Below, piece after piece: positions 1 to 12,100 of a stretch of 64,000 bases of DNA (its first letter is position 1; every line of letters starts with the position of its first letter). The stretch is taken from NCBI GenBank assembly GCA_949316235.1, contig OX438747.1, positions 35,107,601 to 35,171,600 of the forward strand. The letters are read 5' to 3'. The translations under genes and the position numbers were made by a program. Source of the DNA: Oegoconia quadripuncta. Taxonomy: Eukaryota > Arthropoda > Insecta > Lepidoptera > Autostichidae. The notes beneath the pieces were generated by a model. The model was not told the DNA's origin, did not search any database, and saw nothing but the letters and a program-made list of their open reading frames with translations.

Positions 1-569
1 ACTCTCAATTGTAATGATTATAGAGTTCCAATTCCTTTGGACTGTGTTTGAACTTGTTCTCTATTAAATTCCGCATCCAATAATGTGCGCCATGTCATGT
101 TAGCTATGATATTTAGTCTGTATTTGCGAAAATATTTTTTTTCTCTTTGGGTGGGAGTATAGGCATAGAATTCCAACTACTGTTTTTTATTAGAACAGGC
201 TTAGGAACCTGGCCATAGAGCTTCCAATTCTCATAACAATTTATTGAATTACCCGTTTTTTTAAGAAAAACATGAAATAAATCTGTACTTTCCGTAAAAA
301 TACCAATTATATCGTGGATATAGGTATACCTACATATTACAACTCGTAACATTTTTCTGATTTTTAGTGTTATAGCTGTAGTAGTGTTCATTCATTATAT
401 CCATAGATAATATATTCCCGTAGCTATAGCTTTTCACAGATTACAAATACACCCAGTAGAAGAGTATCTATAAACGTTTTTAACACCGCAGGTATTTTCG
501 AAAATTTGACAGGCGCGCCGAGATACTTGACCCGCGGAATTATAAAAAGGAAAGAGAGGACACAGAGGT
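1..569. repeat. Dispersed repeat, copy 1 (paired with 56396-56963)
   Basis: Nearly identical to 56396-56963 apart from small indels. Truncated by the window edge, since the second copy has further related-looking sequence to its left with two copies of the palindrome CACCGATCGGTGCC. An open minus-strand frame is shared, but that follows from the identity. Confidence 0.85.
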
Positions 570-724
570 TAATCGTCGATATGTTATTTTTTTTATTTAT
601 TTAAAAATTCCGAGCTCGCGCGCCCCTTGTAACTACGCGCCCCTAGGCACGTGCCTAGTTTGCCTTACGGATAATCCGCCTCTGATTATATCTATCGTGA
701 AAAGGTGAGAATTGAAGCTTGTTA

Positions 725-1120
725 GGCTTTTTGGCGGGAACTCGGCGAGTGAAGTAGCATTTTTCTTTATAGGTCTTAAAATTTGTGCATTCTAACTTTT
801 GAAGCTTAATAATGGCAGAATATTGTGCAGCAAACGTTAGTGTTGGTGTACAGGTGAAGGGAAGTGTAAATTAAAGTGTGTAACGGAGCTTTCGGGTTCC
901 CACAAGAAGCCGCCAAAATCTTTTGTAAAGCATTCTGCCACTTTACTGAAGAATGACTTGACCGTGACTAGACTCTGTATACGACGAATTACTTGTTTTG
1001 ATTGAGACTGACCTATAAACTGAAGAAATAAGATAAATAAAAATTTTCACTCGAAACTGGCAGTAATGTCCCTCGACAATGAGGTTGACTGGTTGCCATC
1101 CTCAAAAATAAGAAGAAGAA
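725..1120 (+). mobile_element. Family G retroposon, copy 1 (3' end type 1)
   Basis: Starts GGCTTTTTGGCGGGAACTCG and ends in an (AAG)n-like tail. The target-site duplication GAAGCTTGTTA is at 714-724 and 1121-1131. Four copies share about 300 bp of 5' sequence. No tRNA-like box pair is obvious; the source is unknown. Confidence 0.85.
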
Positions 1121-1214
1121 GAAGCTTGTTAAATAGGTACTCTGGCTTCTTGAACTTCATAACGTCGAACATTAAACACGCCAGGTGCAGCTGTCTGCGC
1201 GAATCCATATTCAA

Positions 1215-1456
1215 CACTAGCTTTCCTCCCGCGCCTTCGTCCGCGTGGAAGATTTTATCAAAATACAAACAACAAATCCCCATCCCCATCATCCCCTATT
1301 TTATCCCCTTGGGGGTAGAATTTATCAAAATCCTTTCTTAGCGGATGCCTACGTCATAACATCTACCTGCATGCCAAATTTCAGCCCGATCCGTCCAGTG
1401 GGCTGGGCGTTGATAGATCACTATGTCAGTCACCTTTGAGTTATATATATTTAGAT
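1215..1456 (+). repeat. RTE-like 3' repeat, copy 1
   Basis: Starts CTAGCTTTCCTCCCGCG and ends GAGTTATATATATTTAGAT. A close copy is at 55832-56068 and a related fragment at about 23211. This type of tail is common in insect genomes. Confidence 0.7.
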
Positions 1457-1544
1457 TGATGCATTGTTGATATACGGTGTAATAACAAGTACACTATTTA
1501 CCATAAGCTATTATAACATTTGACTATCTGGATGATATATATAT

Positions 1545-2146
1545 ATTAAAGAAATTAATATATTAACATTAGCATCGCAATATATTTACGAAAACTTAAT
1601 GTATGTAAGAAAAAATATAGAATCGTTTAAGAAAAATAGTGATATACATAATGTTAATACCAGATATAAAAATAAACTTGCTGTTCATGCCAGCCGTTTA
1701 CACAAAGTCACTAAGTCATTTAAGGGGCAATGTATACGCTTTTATAATAAGGTTCCAGTGGACATTCAAAATTTACCTTTAAATAAATTCAAAACCATCA
1801 TAAAACAGACATTATTTACCAAAGGCTATTATAAAATTTCTGACTATCTGGATGATAAGCAAGCATGGACATAGACCGCTCGGCGATATTTAGCCCAATT
1901 ATACAATGTAATATAAATGTAACCCAAACTTATTTAAAAGAGCAACCCTTGAGTTTCTTGCTCGTTCTTCTCTGGGGAATCTGCTTTGCGAATGAGCAAT
2001 AATGTCAATAATTTTAATATTAAGATAAAAAATGTGACGTTTTCAAGTGATAATCTTTATCCTACGAAATAAATATTTTTTTGACTTTGACTTTGATAAG
2101 CAAGCATGGACGTAGACCGCTCGGCGATATTCAGTCTAATTATATT
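1545..2146 (+). mobile_element. Jockey-type LINE 3' fragment
   Basis: Encodes the C-terminal tail [18 protein letters not shown]...[16 protein letters not shown] followed by the 3' UTR. The same tail occurs at 2425-2705, 3900-4020, 15733-16044, 36760-36880 and 54120-54190. Confidence 0.82.
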
Positions 2147-2410
2147 TGACGACCTGTTTGGTGTGGTGGTTAGCAACTCTGGCCACTATACCAAAAGGTT
2201 GTGGGTTCGAATCCCGCTGGGGCATATGTTTGTGTGATAAATACAGACATGTGTACCCGAGTTATGGATGTTTTCATTTATAATAAGTATTTATTTACAA
2301 AAAAAAAAATGTATTTATCCTCCCATCATCCATCTGGTATCCACAACACAAGGCTATAGTTGCTTAAAGTGGAACTAGATGGCGCTGTGTATGTCAAGGA
2401 TATTTATTAT
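2147..2410 (+). mobile_element. SINE-A, full copy
   Basis: tRNA-like head with A box (TGGTTAGCAACTC) and B box (GGTTCGAATCCC), then a shared tail containing CATCTGGTATCC and AACTAGATGGCGCTGTG. It interrupts the LINE fragment 1545-2705. Confidence 0.88.
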
Positions 2411-2424
2411 TATTACTATTTATT

Positions 2425-2709
2425 ATTATTATAATAACAAGTACACTATTTACCATAAGCTATTATAAAATTTCTGACTATCTGGATAATAAGCGAGCAA
2501 GGACGTAGACCGCTAGGCGATATTCAGTCTAATTATACAATGTGATACAATTGTAACACAAACTTATTTAAAAGAGCAATCCTTGAGTTTCTTGCTCGTT
2601 CTTCTCTGGAGAATCGGCTTTGTGAATGAGCAATAATGTCAAAAACTTTAATAATAAGATAAAAAATGTGACGTTTTCAAATGATAATTTTTATCATACC
2701 AAATAAATA
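2425..2709 (+). mobile_element. Jockey-type LINE 3' fragment, continuation after SINE-A
   Basis: Repeats TATTATAAAATTTCTGACTA and the following 3' UTR as at 1830-2085. Confidence 0.75.
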
Positions 2710-2991
2710 TTCGTATGAGGCTATCTCAAGCTCCGTGCTAATTTATAAACCAATCTTGAGGTCTACTCAGCTGAGATCACTTCTCAGGTATTCGCCTCAG
2801 CGGCGAAAGAATGATAGTCTCGAGTTTCGTTTATAAATATGCGCACCTCTCCAGTGAGTGCTGCTTGAGTGTACACGTACTTTTCAGGTCTCAAGTTCGG
2901 TTTATTAATCAACACGTTTACTTGAGACCGGCCACAAGACTGTTCTCAATCTTGAGATTGGTTTATTAATACGGGTCGTAAATAAAATATG
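2710..2991 (-). mobile_element. TWA-target MITE, partial copy
   Basis: Matches the MITEs at 36885 and 45521. The right end reads GGTTTATTAATACGGG; the left terminal repeat is missing. Confidence 0.75.
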
Positions 2992-3021
2992 CTGTCACGT
3001 TTTCTGGCGAACGAAACTCAC

Positions 3022-3136
3022 CAATAATGAGCTGGTCTCCCTCGAAGAGTTGCCCCCTAGCCAGCAGACCTCCCACCACCGGCCCGGCGGAGTCACCCAC
3101 GTGGAAAATTTCATCTATCTGAAACTCGCACGTCTC
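3022..3136 (-). CDS. GTPBP2: GTPBP2 exon 11 (start of beta-barrel domain II)
   Basis: Encodes [29 protein letters not shown], the first strands of the EF-Tu-like domain II. Acceptor TTTCAG|GAGACG, donor ATTATTG|GTGAGT, leaving one base of the next codon. The continuation is outside the window. Confidence 0.93.
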
Positions 3137-6100
3137 CTGAAACAAGATGACATAGACAATATTAATTACATGTATTTAATATTTATTTATTGACGACCTG
3201 TTTGGTGTAGTGGTTAAAAATTCTGACTGCTATACCAAAAGGTCGCGGGTTCGAATCCCGCTAGGGGCACATGTATGATAATAGGGCTTGTAATATTCGC
3301 CCAATTTTACTATTCGAATATTTATTTATTTATTTATTTATTATCAACAAACTTTACAGCATATCCTTATATATTACTTAAAATTAAATTACATACTTAT
3401 TAAGCCAATTATAAAGTTTGACATGTTACTATGCATGACAACACGCGGTAAAACACGGGGAAATTAAACTAAACTAAAGCACAGATTAGTACGAATAGTT
3501 CAATCGCTACTATTCGAATTATTCGAATATGACGAAGTTTTCGAATATTTTCTATCTAATAAACAAAATTAGTAAATATAGCACATAATTCGTAGATTTT
3601 ATAAAATTCACAGACATCAAAGTAACATCGACTGATTTGTAAAGAAAAAACTAGGTTTTTCTAAAATGATTCAAACTTCAAGCATTTATTTCAACGTAAG
3701 ATACATGATATCATTTCTTGAATGTCAATTTAAATCTACTGGAAATAAAAAAGTTTATTGCATTTATCTGTCAGTCGGTATGTCCAAGCTGCCACCGCTT
3801 CGGAAAGGGAATTCATCTGTGGGAAAAGAAGCGGCGCAAGAAACCCACAGGATCATTGTTGTTCTTTTTTTTTTTAAATAATGTATATAACTAATACAAT
3901 TTTATAATTTTGGGGAGCTGGTCGAAGTACACCAAGCGTGTTTGTCATTCAGGTAGTCACTAATTTTATAATAACCCTTTTTTGCTAATGTTATTTTGAC
4001 ATAATCTTTAAATTTTTTCTCAGCACTTGATAAAAAAAAAACAACAAAGAATAATAAATAGTGAGCACTCACAAGTTCGTGGTGTGGGTGGAGCGGTGCG
4101 GGCGGCGGCTGCAGCGCCAGCAGGTACGCGTGTAGCGCGTTCAATCCGGCGCCGCGGACACAGCTCACAGGGAACACTGGCACTGATGGCCTGCGGACAC
4201 CGGATTACGATTTTTTATACGTACAAGTGGTGTAATTAAGACAGAGTAAAGTCTTGGATCTCCTCTGTAATGTCTCCTTTACCATCCCATAACCACCCTT
4301 ATGACTACCCCTTCATCCCCTCTTAGATCTCTTCGTTGTCCACCATCCCTTAACCACCGTTTTGTCTTCTCCTTGACCCCCACTGACTACCCCTTGAATC
4401 TCCTCTGTTGACTCCTTTACTATCCCATAGTCAACCTTTTGACTCCCCCTTGACCCCCACTGACTCCCCCTTAGACCTCCTTTGTGATGCCTCCTTTGCT
4501 ATCTCATAGCCAACCTTTTGACTCCCCCTTGACCCCCACTGACTCCCCCTTAGACCTCCTTTGTGATGCCTCCTTTGCTATCTCATAGTCAACCTTTTGC
4601 CTCCCCCTTGACCCCCACTGACTCCCCCTTCTTTGTGATGCCTCCTTTGCTATCTCATGGTCAACCTTTTGACTCCCCCTTGACCCCCACTGACTCCCCC
4701 TTAGACCTCGTTTGTGATCCCTCCTTTGCTATCTTATAGCCAACCTTTTGACTCCCCCTTGACCCCCACTGACTCCCCCTTAGACCTTCTTTGTGATGCC
4801 TTCTTTGCTATCTCATAGCCAACCTTTTGACTCCCCCTTGACCTCTTGATTCCCCCTGGGACCTTCTCTTTTGACTACCCCTTGATCCCCCTTGAACCTC
4901 TGACGCCTCCTTAACTTCATTAATCACCCTTTTGGGGCCCCTTTGATTGAGTCTTAATATCCCTGACCTCCTCTTTGGCGTTTCATTTACCATCCCTTAA
5001 CCATCGGTTTGTTTTCTCCTTGACCCTCTACTGACTACCCCTTGATCTCCCCTTGGAAGTCCTGTTCGGATATTTTACCGTTTAATAACTACTCTCTTCA
5101 GTTACTCTAGACCCCCCCCTTAACTACCCTAATTTAATTAATATCATTAATATTTTCTTTCTCTGTTATTGTGGTATTACAGAGGAGATTCAAAGGGTAG
5201 TCAGTGGGGGTCAAGGGGGAGTCAAAAGAGTGATTGATTATGTGATGTTAAAGGAGGTATCACAGAGGAGATCCAAGGGGTAGTCAGTGGTGGTCAAGGG
5301 GGAGTCAAAAGAGTAATTATGGAATAGTAAAGGAGGTATCACAGAGGAGATTCAAGGGGTAGTCAGTGGGGTCAAGGAGGAGTCAAAAGGATGATTATGT
5401 GATGGTAAAGGAGGCATCACAGAGGAGATCCAAGGGGTAGTCAGTGGTGGTCAAGGGGGAGTCAAAAGAGTGATTATGGGATAGTAAAGGAGGCATCACA
5501 GAGGAGATTCAAAGGGTAGTCAAGGGGGAGTCAAAAGAGTGATTATGTGATGGTAAAAGAGGTATCACAGAGGAGATCCAAGGGGTAGTCAGTGGGGGTC
5601 AAGGGAGAGTCAAAAGAGTGATTATGGAATAGTAAAGGAGGCATCACAGAGGAGATCCAAGGGGTAGTCAGTGGGGGTCAAGGGGGAGTCAAAAGAGTGA
5701 TTATGGAATAGTAAAGGAGGCATCACAGAGGAGATTCAAAGGGTAGTCAAGGGGGAGTCAAAAGAGTGATTAGGTGATGGTAAAAGAGGTATCACAGAGG
5801 AGATCCAAGGGGTAGTCAGTGGGGGTCAAGGGAGAGTCAAAAGAGTGATTATGGAATAGTAAAGGAGGCATCACAGAGGAGATCCAAGGGGTAGTCAGTG
5901 GGGGTCAAGGGAGAGTCAAAAGAGTGATTATGGAATAGTAAAGGAGGCATCACAGAGGAGATCCAAGGGGTAGTCAGTGGGGGTCAAGGGAGAGTCAAAA
6001 GAGTGATTATGGAATAGTAAAGGAGGCATCACAGAGGAGATCCAAGGGGTAGTCAGTGGGGGTCAAGGGGGAGTCAAAAGAGTGATTATGTTGATTGGTT

Positions 6101-9100
6101 GAGGTCCGAGAGGGGTCACATAGGGATATGGCCTGTTGGTACAACGGTTCAAGCCCAAAGCCGTACAGTGGCAGTACTGACCCGAGCTGGCGCGTGTCTG
6201 TCCCCAGCGTGCTCAGGATGAGCCCCAGCGGCGCCACGCAGTCCCGGGCCGCGCCCTCGTCCGTGATCAGCACCGGCTTCTGCGACATCATTAATGGAAT
6301 ATGTCAAAGTCCAAAATGCTTTATTTTCTAGGTATACAGGGTACACAAAGTCTTTGTCCGCATGTACAAGCTGTTCGTCTGTGGTACCAGCTATTGCTCT
6401 GGGGGTCTACTCTCTAACGAAAACAGCTTCGGATGGCCGTAACTTTGGACTTTTTCTTTTGCTGAGAATCCTTTATTTGCATAACTTCAGACGTTCCTTG
6501 CGTCCCGTGCTAACTATATATTAGGTCCTTACCTATGAAAGAACAATGGCGAACTTCCATACATAGTTTTATTTAAAGCCAAATTCCCGCGTCTTCGGGT
6601 CAAAAATATTCTAGGTGGTTTAGCGTTAGTTTACTAACTTGCTTGTGAAAGTTTTTTTAACCAGAGAAGCCAGACATAAAAGATATTTCGTTTTTAGTAT
6701 TTGTAGGTTATGTCACTTTTTAAGTAGGTAACTCGTAATTGTCCACATTCACAAGTACCTAGGTTTATGTACTAAACAATACTGTAGTAGATATAATTAC
6801 TACGTTGCATTTCAGCAGGCATGCAACTACTTTAAAGACGTGCCGCCTTGCAATTTATTACTCAGGTATGCTTAGTGGGTGGCGGATGTAAGAGGACGTT
6901 CACCAAACCACAGAATATTTCACCAAACCATAGAATATATAGACATATATAGATATTAGCGACCAAACATAGCCACAACACAGTGCAGGCAGTTATTCCT
7001 TGCTCTGGGCATAACCTCAGCTCGAACTGCTCACCACACTGAACGGAAGCTTTTTTAAGGTGCAGGCTGGTAACATCCATCTTTAAGAGAAAAATAGGGG
7101 CACCTACCTACATAGTAGGATAAATACTATTTAAATAAGAGATAGGTGCTGACAGACCTGATCAGCAACGAACTATACTTAAAGCAGGCCACAAATTCAA
7201 TTAGTGTAAGTAATGTGATTTATCAATAACACCTTCTCAGAGGGGAAATTATTCAGAGTCCATAAACAGTCTGGGTGAAATATAAAACGGAAAAATATGA
7301 AAGCAAGCAACACGATACAACGCCAGAGCAATTGTAAAAAACGGTAGATCCATCATGACAGTCTGTACCTCAGTGTTGCCATAACATTTATTTCATTTAT
7401 TGCAAAAAAAATGCTACCAGGCTCTTTATTGCGCTAGAGACATGAGATTATACATTATAAAAATACCTAGATACACTTAATTGCTGTTTTTTTAATTTGT
7501 TTATTTATTTACTAACACTATGCTGGCGATATTGTTACCTACGGTACTTACGGCACAATCGGCTCATAGAGCGAGCGCACATTAGCAAAAGGTGAGTATT
7601 AATTTAGTGATATGGTAACACCATATTGACCAAAAATAAAATAGAAATTTAGAAAAAGAGTCAAAACTTGTTGTAGGTAATTAGCATTATTTTTTATCAG
7701 GCTTTAAGAAGTTAAAGTAATAATTCCAAAAAACACCGAAAATTATTGGAATTAGTTCAGTTTTAATGAGATTTCAAGACGCTTTAAAATTAGATAAATA
7801 AAATTTCGCCATTGTTCTTTGCGTTTTGTATGAAGAATTTCATTAAGACTGTTTTCGCCATACAAACATTTTTGATTCTTTTTTTTTGGGAACGACAAAT
7901 CCAAATTTAGCTAAACTTTGTGTGTATTATCGGATAACATTAAGTTAAGTGTAGGCAGCGTTAATTTTTAAAAGTAACCGCTTTACAAAAGTTTCAGCGA
8001 ATCTAAGAAATGATTATGGGAAGCACATGAAAAGAGCTATGTTCAAATTTTTTTTTATTATGTGATTTAGCCTAGAAATTAAAAAAATATTTCATGTGAA
8101 ACCTTGAAATAATATTCCATTTTCCAAATAAAAAACAAATTTGGATGTAGCTTTGAAAATCGCAGGAATTGGTACATATGATTAACGATGAAAAAAAACT
8201 CCAATTTCATAGGTTCAACTCCAAGTTCAAAGACCCAATAGAACAAAAGTAAAATAATGACGATTGCTTTATAATTGACACAGCAAACTGCAAAAGATAA
8301 TGTCCGAAGTCCGAAGCTATTTTCGTTAGAGAGTAGACGCCCTGGTGAGAAAGTCTCCTTCGCTTGAATCTTTAAAAACTATGAAAAATAATGAAAAATG
8401 CAAAAATCTGCACGAAATTGCTACTGCCAATGTTTGCGCCAACATTTACGGACATTTTCAAATATGATCAAACATTTGAGCAAACGTTGGATCAAACAAT
8501 TGCAACCGTAAATAAATAAATATCCTTAGACATACGCACCGCGCCATTTAGTTCCACAATAAGCAACTAGAGGCTTGTGTTGTGGATACCAGATGGTTGA
8601 TATACTACATAAATGCATTTATTTTTTGCAAATAAATACTTATTATAAATGAAAACATCCATAACTCGGGTACACATGTCCATATTCATCACACAAACAT
8701 ATGCCCCTAGCGGGATTCGAGCCCGCAACCTTTTGGTATAGTGGTCAGAGTTGCTAACCACTACACCAAACAGATCGTCAGACAGATAACAAACCTTTGC
8801 GTCAACCGGCGTCACTCTTTCCCGAATCCTACAACCATGGGATCTTCAAGAGCAGAGTGAATAGGTATCTACTGAGATCGCGTGCTTCATCTTCGGCCAC
8901 ATCGTCACTTCCCATCAGGTGAGATTGTGGTCAAATGGGTATCCAGTTAACCAAATATATATATATGTCGTAGATGGGCGGGTGGGCGTTGCTAGCGACC
9001 GGAACGGTGCCAGTCGCGTGGTAAAGGGTTGCTCGGGCAATGGCGACATTATTGCAAGCTACTATAGGCGAATAGATATCGTATTCACATTCGATTATGA

Positions 9101-12100
9101 TCATGAAACCCGAGATGCTTACTGGTGAATAGTAAACATTTGCACGTCCCTCATGCCATACAACTTGACCCCCGCGTGCAGTCTGTGGAATTCAACCGGA
9201 CCTGGTCTTCAATTCCTCCTTCCTCAAATCGCATGATCAACTTCTTATTAGCTAACGACTCACCGGATTCTTCCACGCGTCGGTGATAGTAGGTAATCAG
9301 AATCACTCACAGTCGTTGAGGTGTTCAGTGGAGCTCCGGCTCCTTTGAAGGCTGGTAGCAAAGTCCCTGTCATTTTCGACGTGCAGACCTTATATTACTG
9401 TCAACGTCGTCACCGCACCGTTTCCGGCGATACCAGCGCCACCAGGTTTACTTCCCATTAACCGCGTATTATGACCGTTTGAATAAAGAATTCTATCGCT
9501 AATTTATCGCTATACAGGGCGTCCCAAAGTTATGGGACATGAAGGGGAAGTACCTTAAATATCGTAGATAGTGAATTTTGCTCAAAGAAGACTTTATGTT
9601 ATTTTTAAAAGTTAGTAATTCTGCATTCATAGATTTTCTAAAAATTACTTGCTTCGGCTGGGAATCGAACCGACTTAAATGTGAAAAAAAAAACACCCTA
9701 CTTTTATGATGCCAATCGAAAGAATAGCTAAAAAATAATAACTCTGCCTAAGTAACATAGTATTTTAAAAGAAAGGAACAACATAAAATGATTGAGTCAA
9801 ATTTCAAGAAAGTTATTTATTGCCGACGACGTTCGAAAAGTAGCGATATTATCATTCCAAAGATAGCATTGATTATTCGTAAATAAGTACCCACTTCATA
9901 AAATAGGTACTAACATAGTTTTCCTTATTATAAGTGCACGTGTAGATGAAATGATAAAACTTGTATTTCAATACGTCCTCTGTAAGCTAGACAGAAGGCA
10001 AATTAAAAACAAAAATAAATAATTTATAATTTGAAAATGATTAGAAAATCAACAGGCAGCGGGCTCATTAAAAGATTGGCGATTTGCGTAAGACAAGAGG
10101 GATCACATTTTGAGCATTTAATTAATTAATTTACAAAAAAATACCTACTTAATTGACTACGGCAGTTTCATGTATGTTTTTTATTTGATTAAAATGATTA
10201 ATTTCACGTTGTTCCTTTCTTTTAAAATACTATGTTACTTAGGCAGAGTTATTATTTTTTAGCTATTCTTTCGATTGGCATCATAAAAGTAGGGTGTTTT
10301 TTTTTTCACATTTGAGTCGGTTCGATTCCCAGCCGAAGCAAATAATTTTTAGAAAATCTATGAATGCAGAATTACTAACTTTTAAAAATAACATAAAGTC
10401 TTCTTTGAGCAAAATTCACTATCTACGATATTTAAGGTACTTCCCCTTCATGTCCCATAACTTTGGGACGCCCTGTATACTATATATAGGATTCAACACT
10501 TAAACATTACTCAGTCTACCTTGTTGGTCTGCTCCAACAGTTCCTCGAGCCTATCCACGATAGGTTGCGTCGCGTTGGGCGCCAACTCGCACTTGGTGAT
10601 GACGACAAAGAACGGCAGGTCCAGGGCCAGCAGCAGCGCCAGGTGCTCCTCTGTGATGCGGGTGATGCCAGCAGTTGCCGAGATCTGCAGGGGTTCGGGC
10701 ACATTGGTCAGTGGAAAGTGACATATGAAAATTAACATATAGAATATTAAATGGGACTGTGAAAGAATCGGAGGTTGCGGGTTCGATCCCCAGCGGGGTA
10801 CATGTTTCAAGTACTCGGTTTGGTTTGTGGAAGGGCATTTTAAATGTCCGCCTGCTAGCTACCACCATCTTATTTAAATCTATCACCAAGCAGCAATGTT
10901 AATAGCATTGTTGTGTTCCGGTTGTCAGAGATAAGATAGTCAGTCCCCATGTGTTGGGGTTTCCGGGTCAGTACGCTTCCACCTTCGACCTCATCTTCAC
11001 TTAACATCAGGTGTGATTGAGGTCAAGTACCAACCCGTTGTGCATAAAAAAAAAATGTCGCCAGTAAACGAAATTCTGTTACAACCAATATTTGGGCCAA
11101 TGTAACTTACAACAAGCATTGCGTAGTGCGGCGAGTATCCGGAGAGGCCGTGCAGCGTGGTGCGCTGGTACTTGCTGTGGCCGGCCAGGTCCAGGAACGA
11201 GACCAGCTTGGCGCTGCGCTCCCCTATCCGCTCGGCCGTCATCAGCTCCGAGCAGCCGTAGTTCACCACGTTGCCCTGGACAAACGAGGGTATGGGTTTG
11301 TCATTCATACTTAAAAGGAGCAACGTTGGAGTTTCTCGCTCCTTTGGGAGACAGCTTTGTGTTTGAACATGAAACCTTTAACATGAAATTTAATATATAT
11401 TGGGTCTTTACCTATGAAATTGGAGATTTTTTTCTTCGTTAATCATATGTACCAATTCCTGCGATTTTCAAAGCTATATCCAAATTTGTTTTTTATTTTT
11501 AAATGGTATTCAATTATTTCAAGGTTTCACATGAACAATTTTTTAATTTCTGGGCTAAATCACATAATAAAAAAAATTTGAACAGAGCTCATTCATGTGC
11601 TTCCCATAATCATTTCTTAGATTCGCTGAAACTTTTATAAAGCGGTTACTTTTAAAAATTAACGCTGCCTATACTTAACTTAATGTTATCCGATAATACA
11701 AACAAAGTTTAGCTAAATTTGGATTTGCCGTTCCAAAAAAAATATCAAAAACGTTTGTATGGAGAAAACAGTCTACAAAACGCCAATTTCATAGGTAAGG
11801 ACCTAATATATTTTTCAAGTTATAGATTTATCCTATGAAATATAATTAATTATTGGATCTTGCTCAACCACACACGGGAATACCGAATTACACTTCTCCA
11901 AAGAAAATTTACACTTCTCCGAAAATCATTTACACTTCTCCGAGGAACATTTACACTTCTCCGAAAATCATTTACACTTCTCCAAAGAAAATTTACACTT
12001 CTCCAAAGAAAATTTACACTTCTACGAAAATCATTTACACTTCTCCGAGGAACATTTACACTTTGCCGAAGACCATTTACCAGCAGAATACCTGTGCTTT

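Noticed and set aside
113..391. 92-residue minus-strand frame, nearly repeated at 56585-56785
   Set aside because: Shared only because the two regions are copies of one dispersed repeat; one copy is frame-shifted. No domain recognised.
2147..2260. tRNA-like sequences (A and B boxes) here and at about fifteen other sites
   Set aside because: Heads of SINE-A, -B, -C and -D copies. They lack paired acceptor stems and continue into shared SINE bodies, so they are not tRNA genes.
4250..6092. CRISPR-like array
   Set aside because: Units are directly adjacent without unique spacers, in a eukaryotic intron and in inverted arms; it is a minisatellite.
9499..10503. Near-identical 65-69-residue frames on opposite strands
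   Set aside because: Mirror products of the foldback arms, not duplicated genes.
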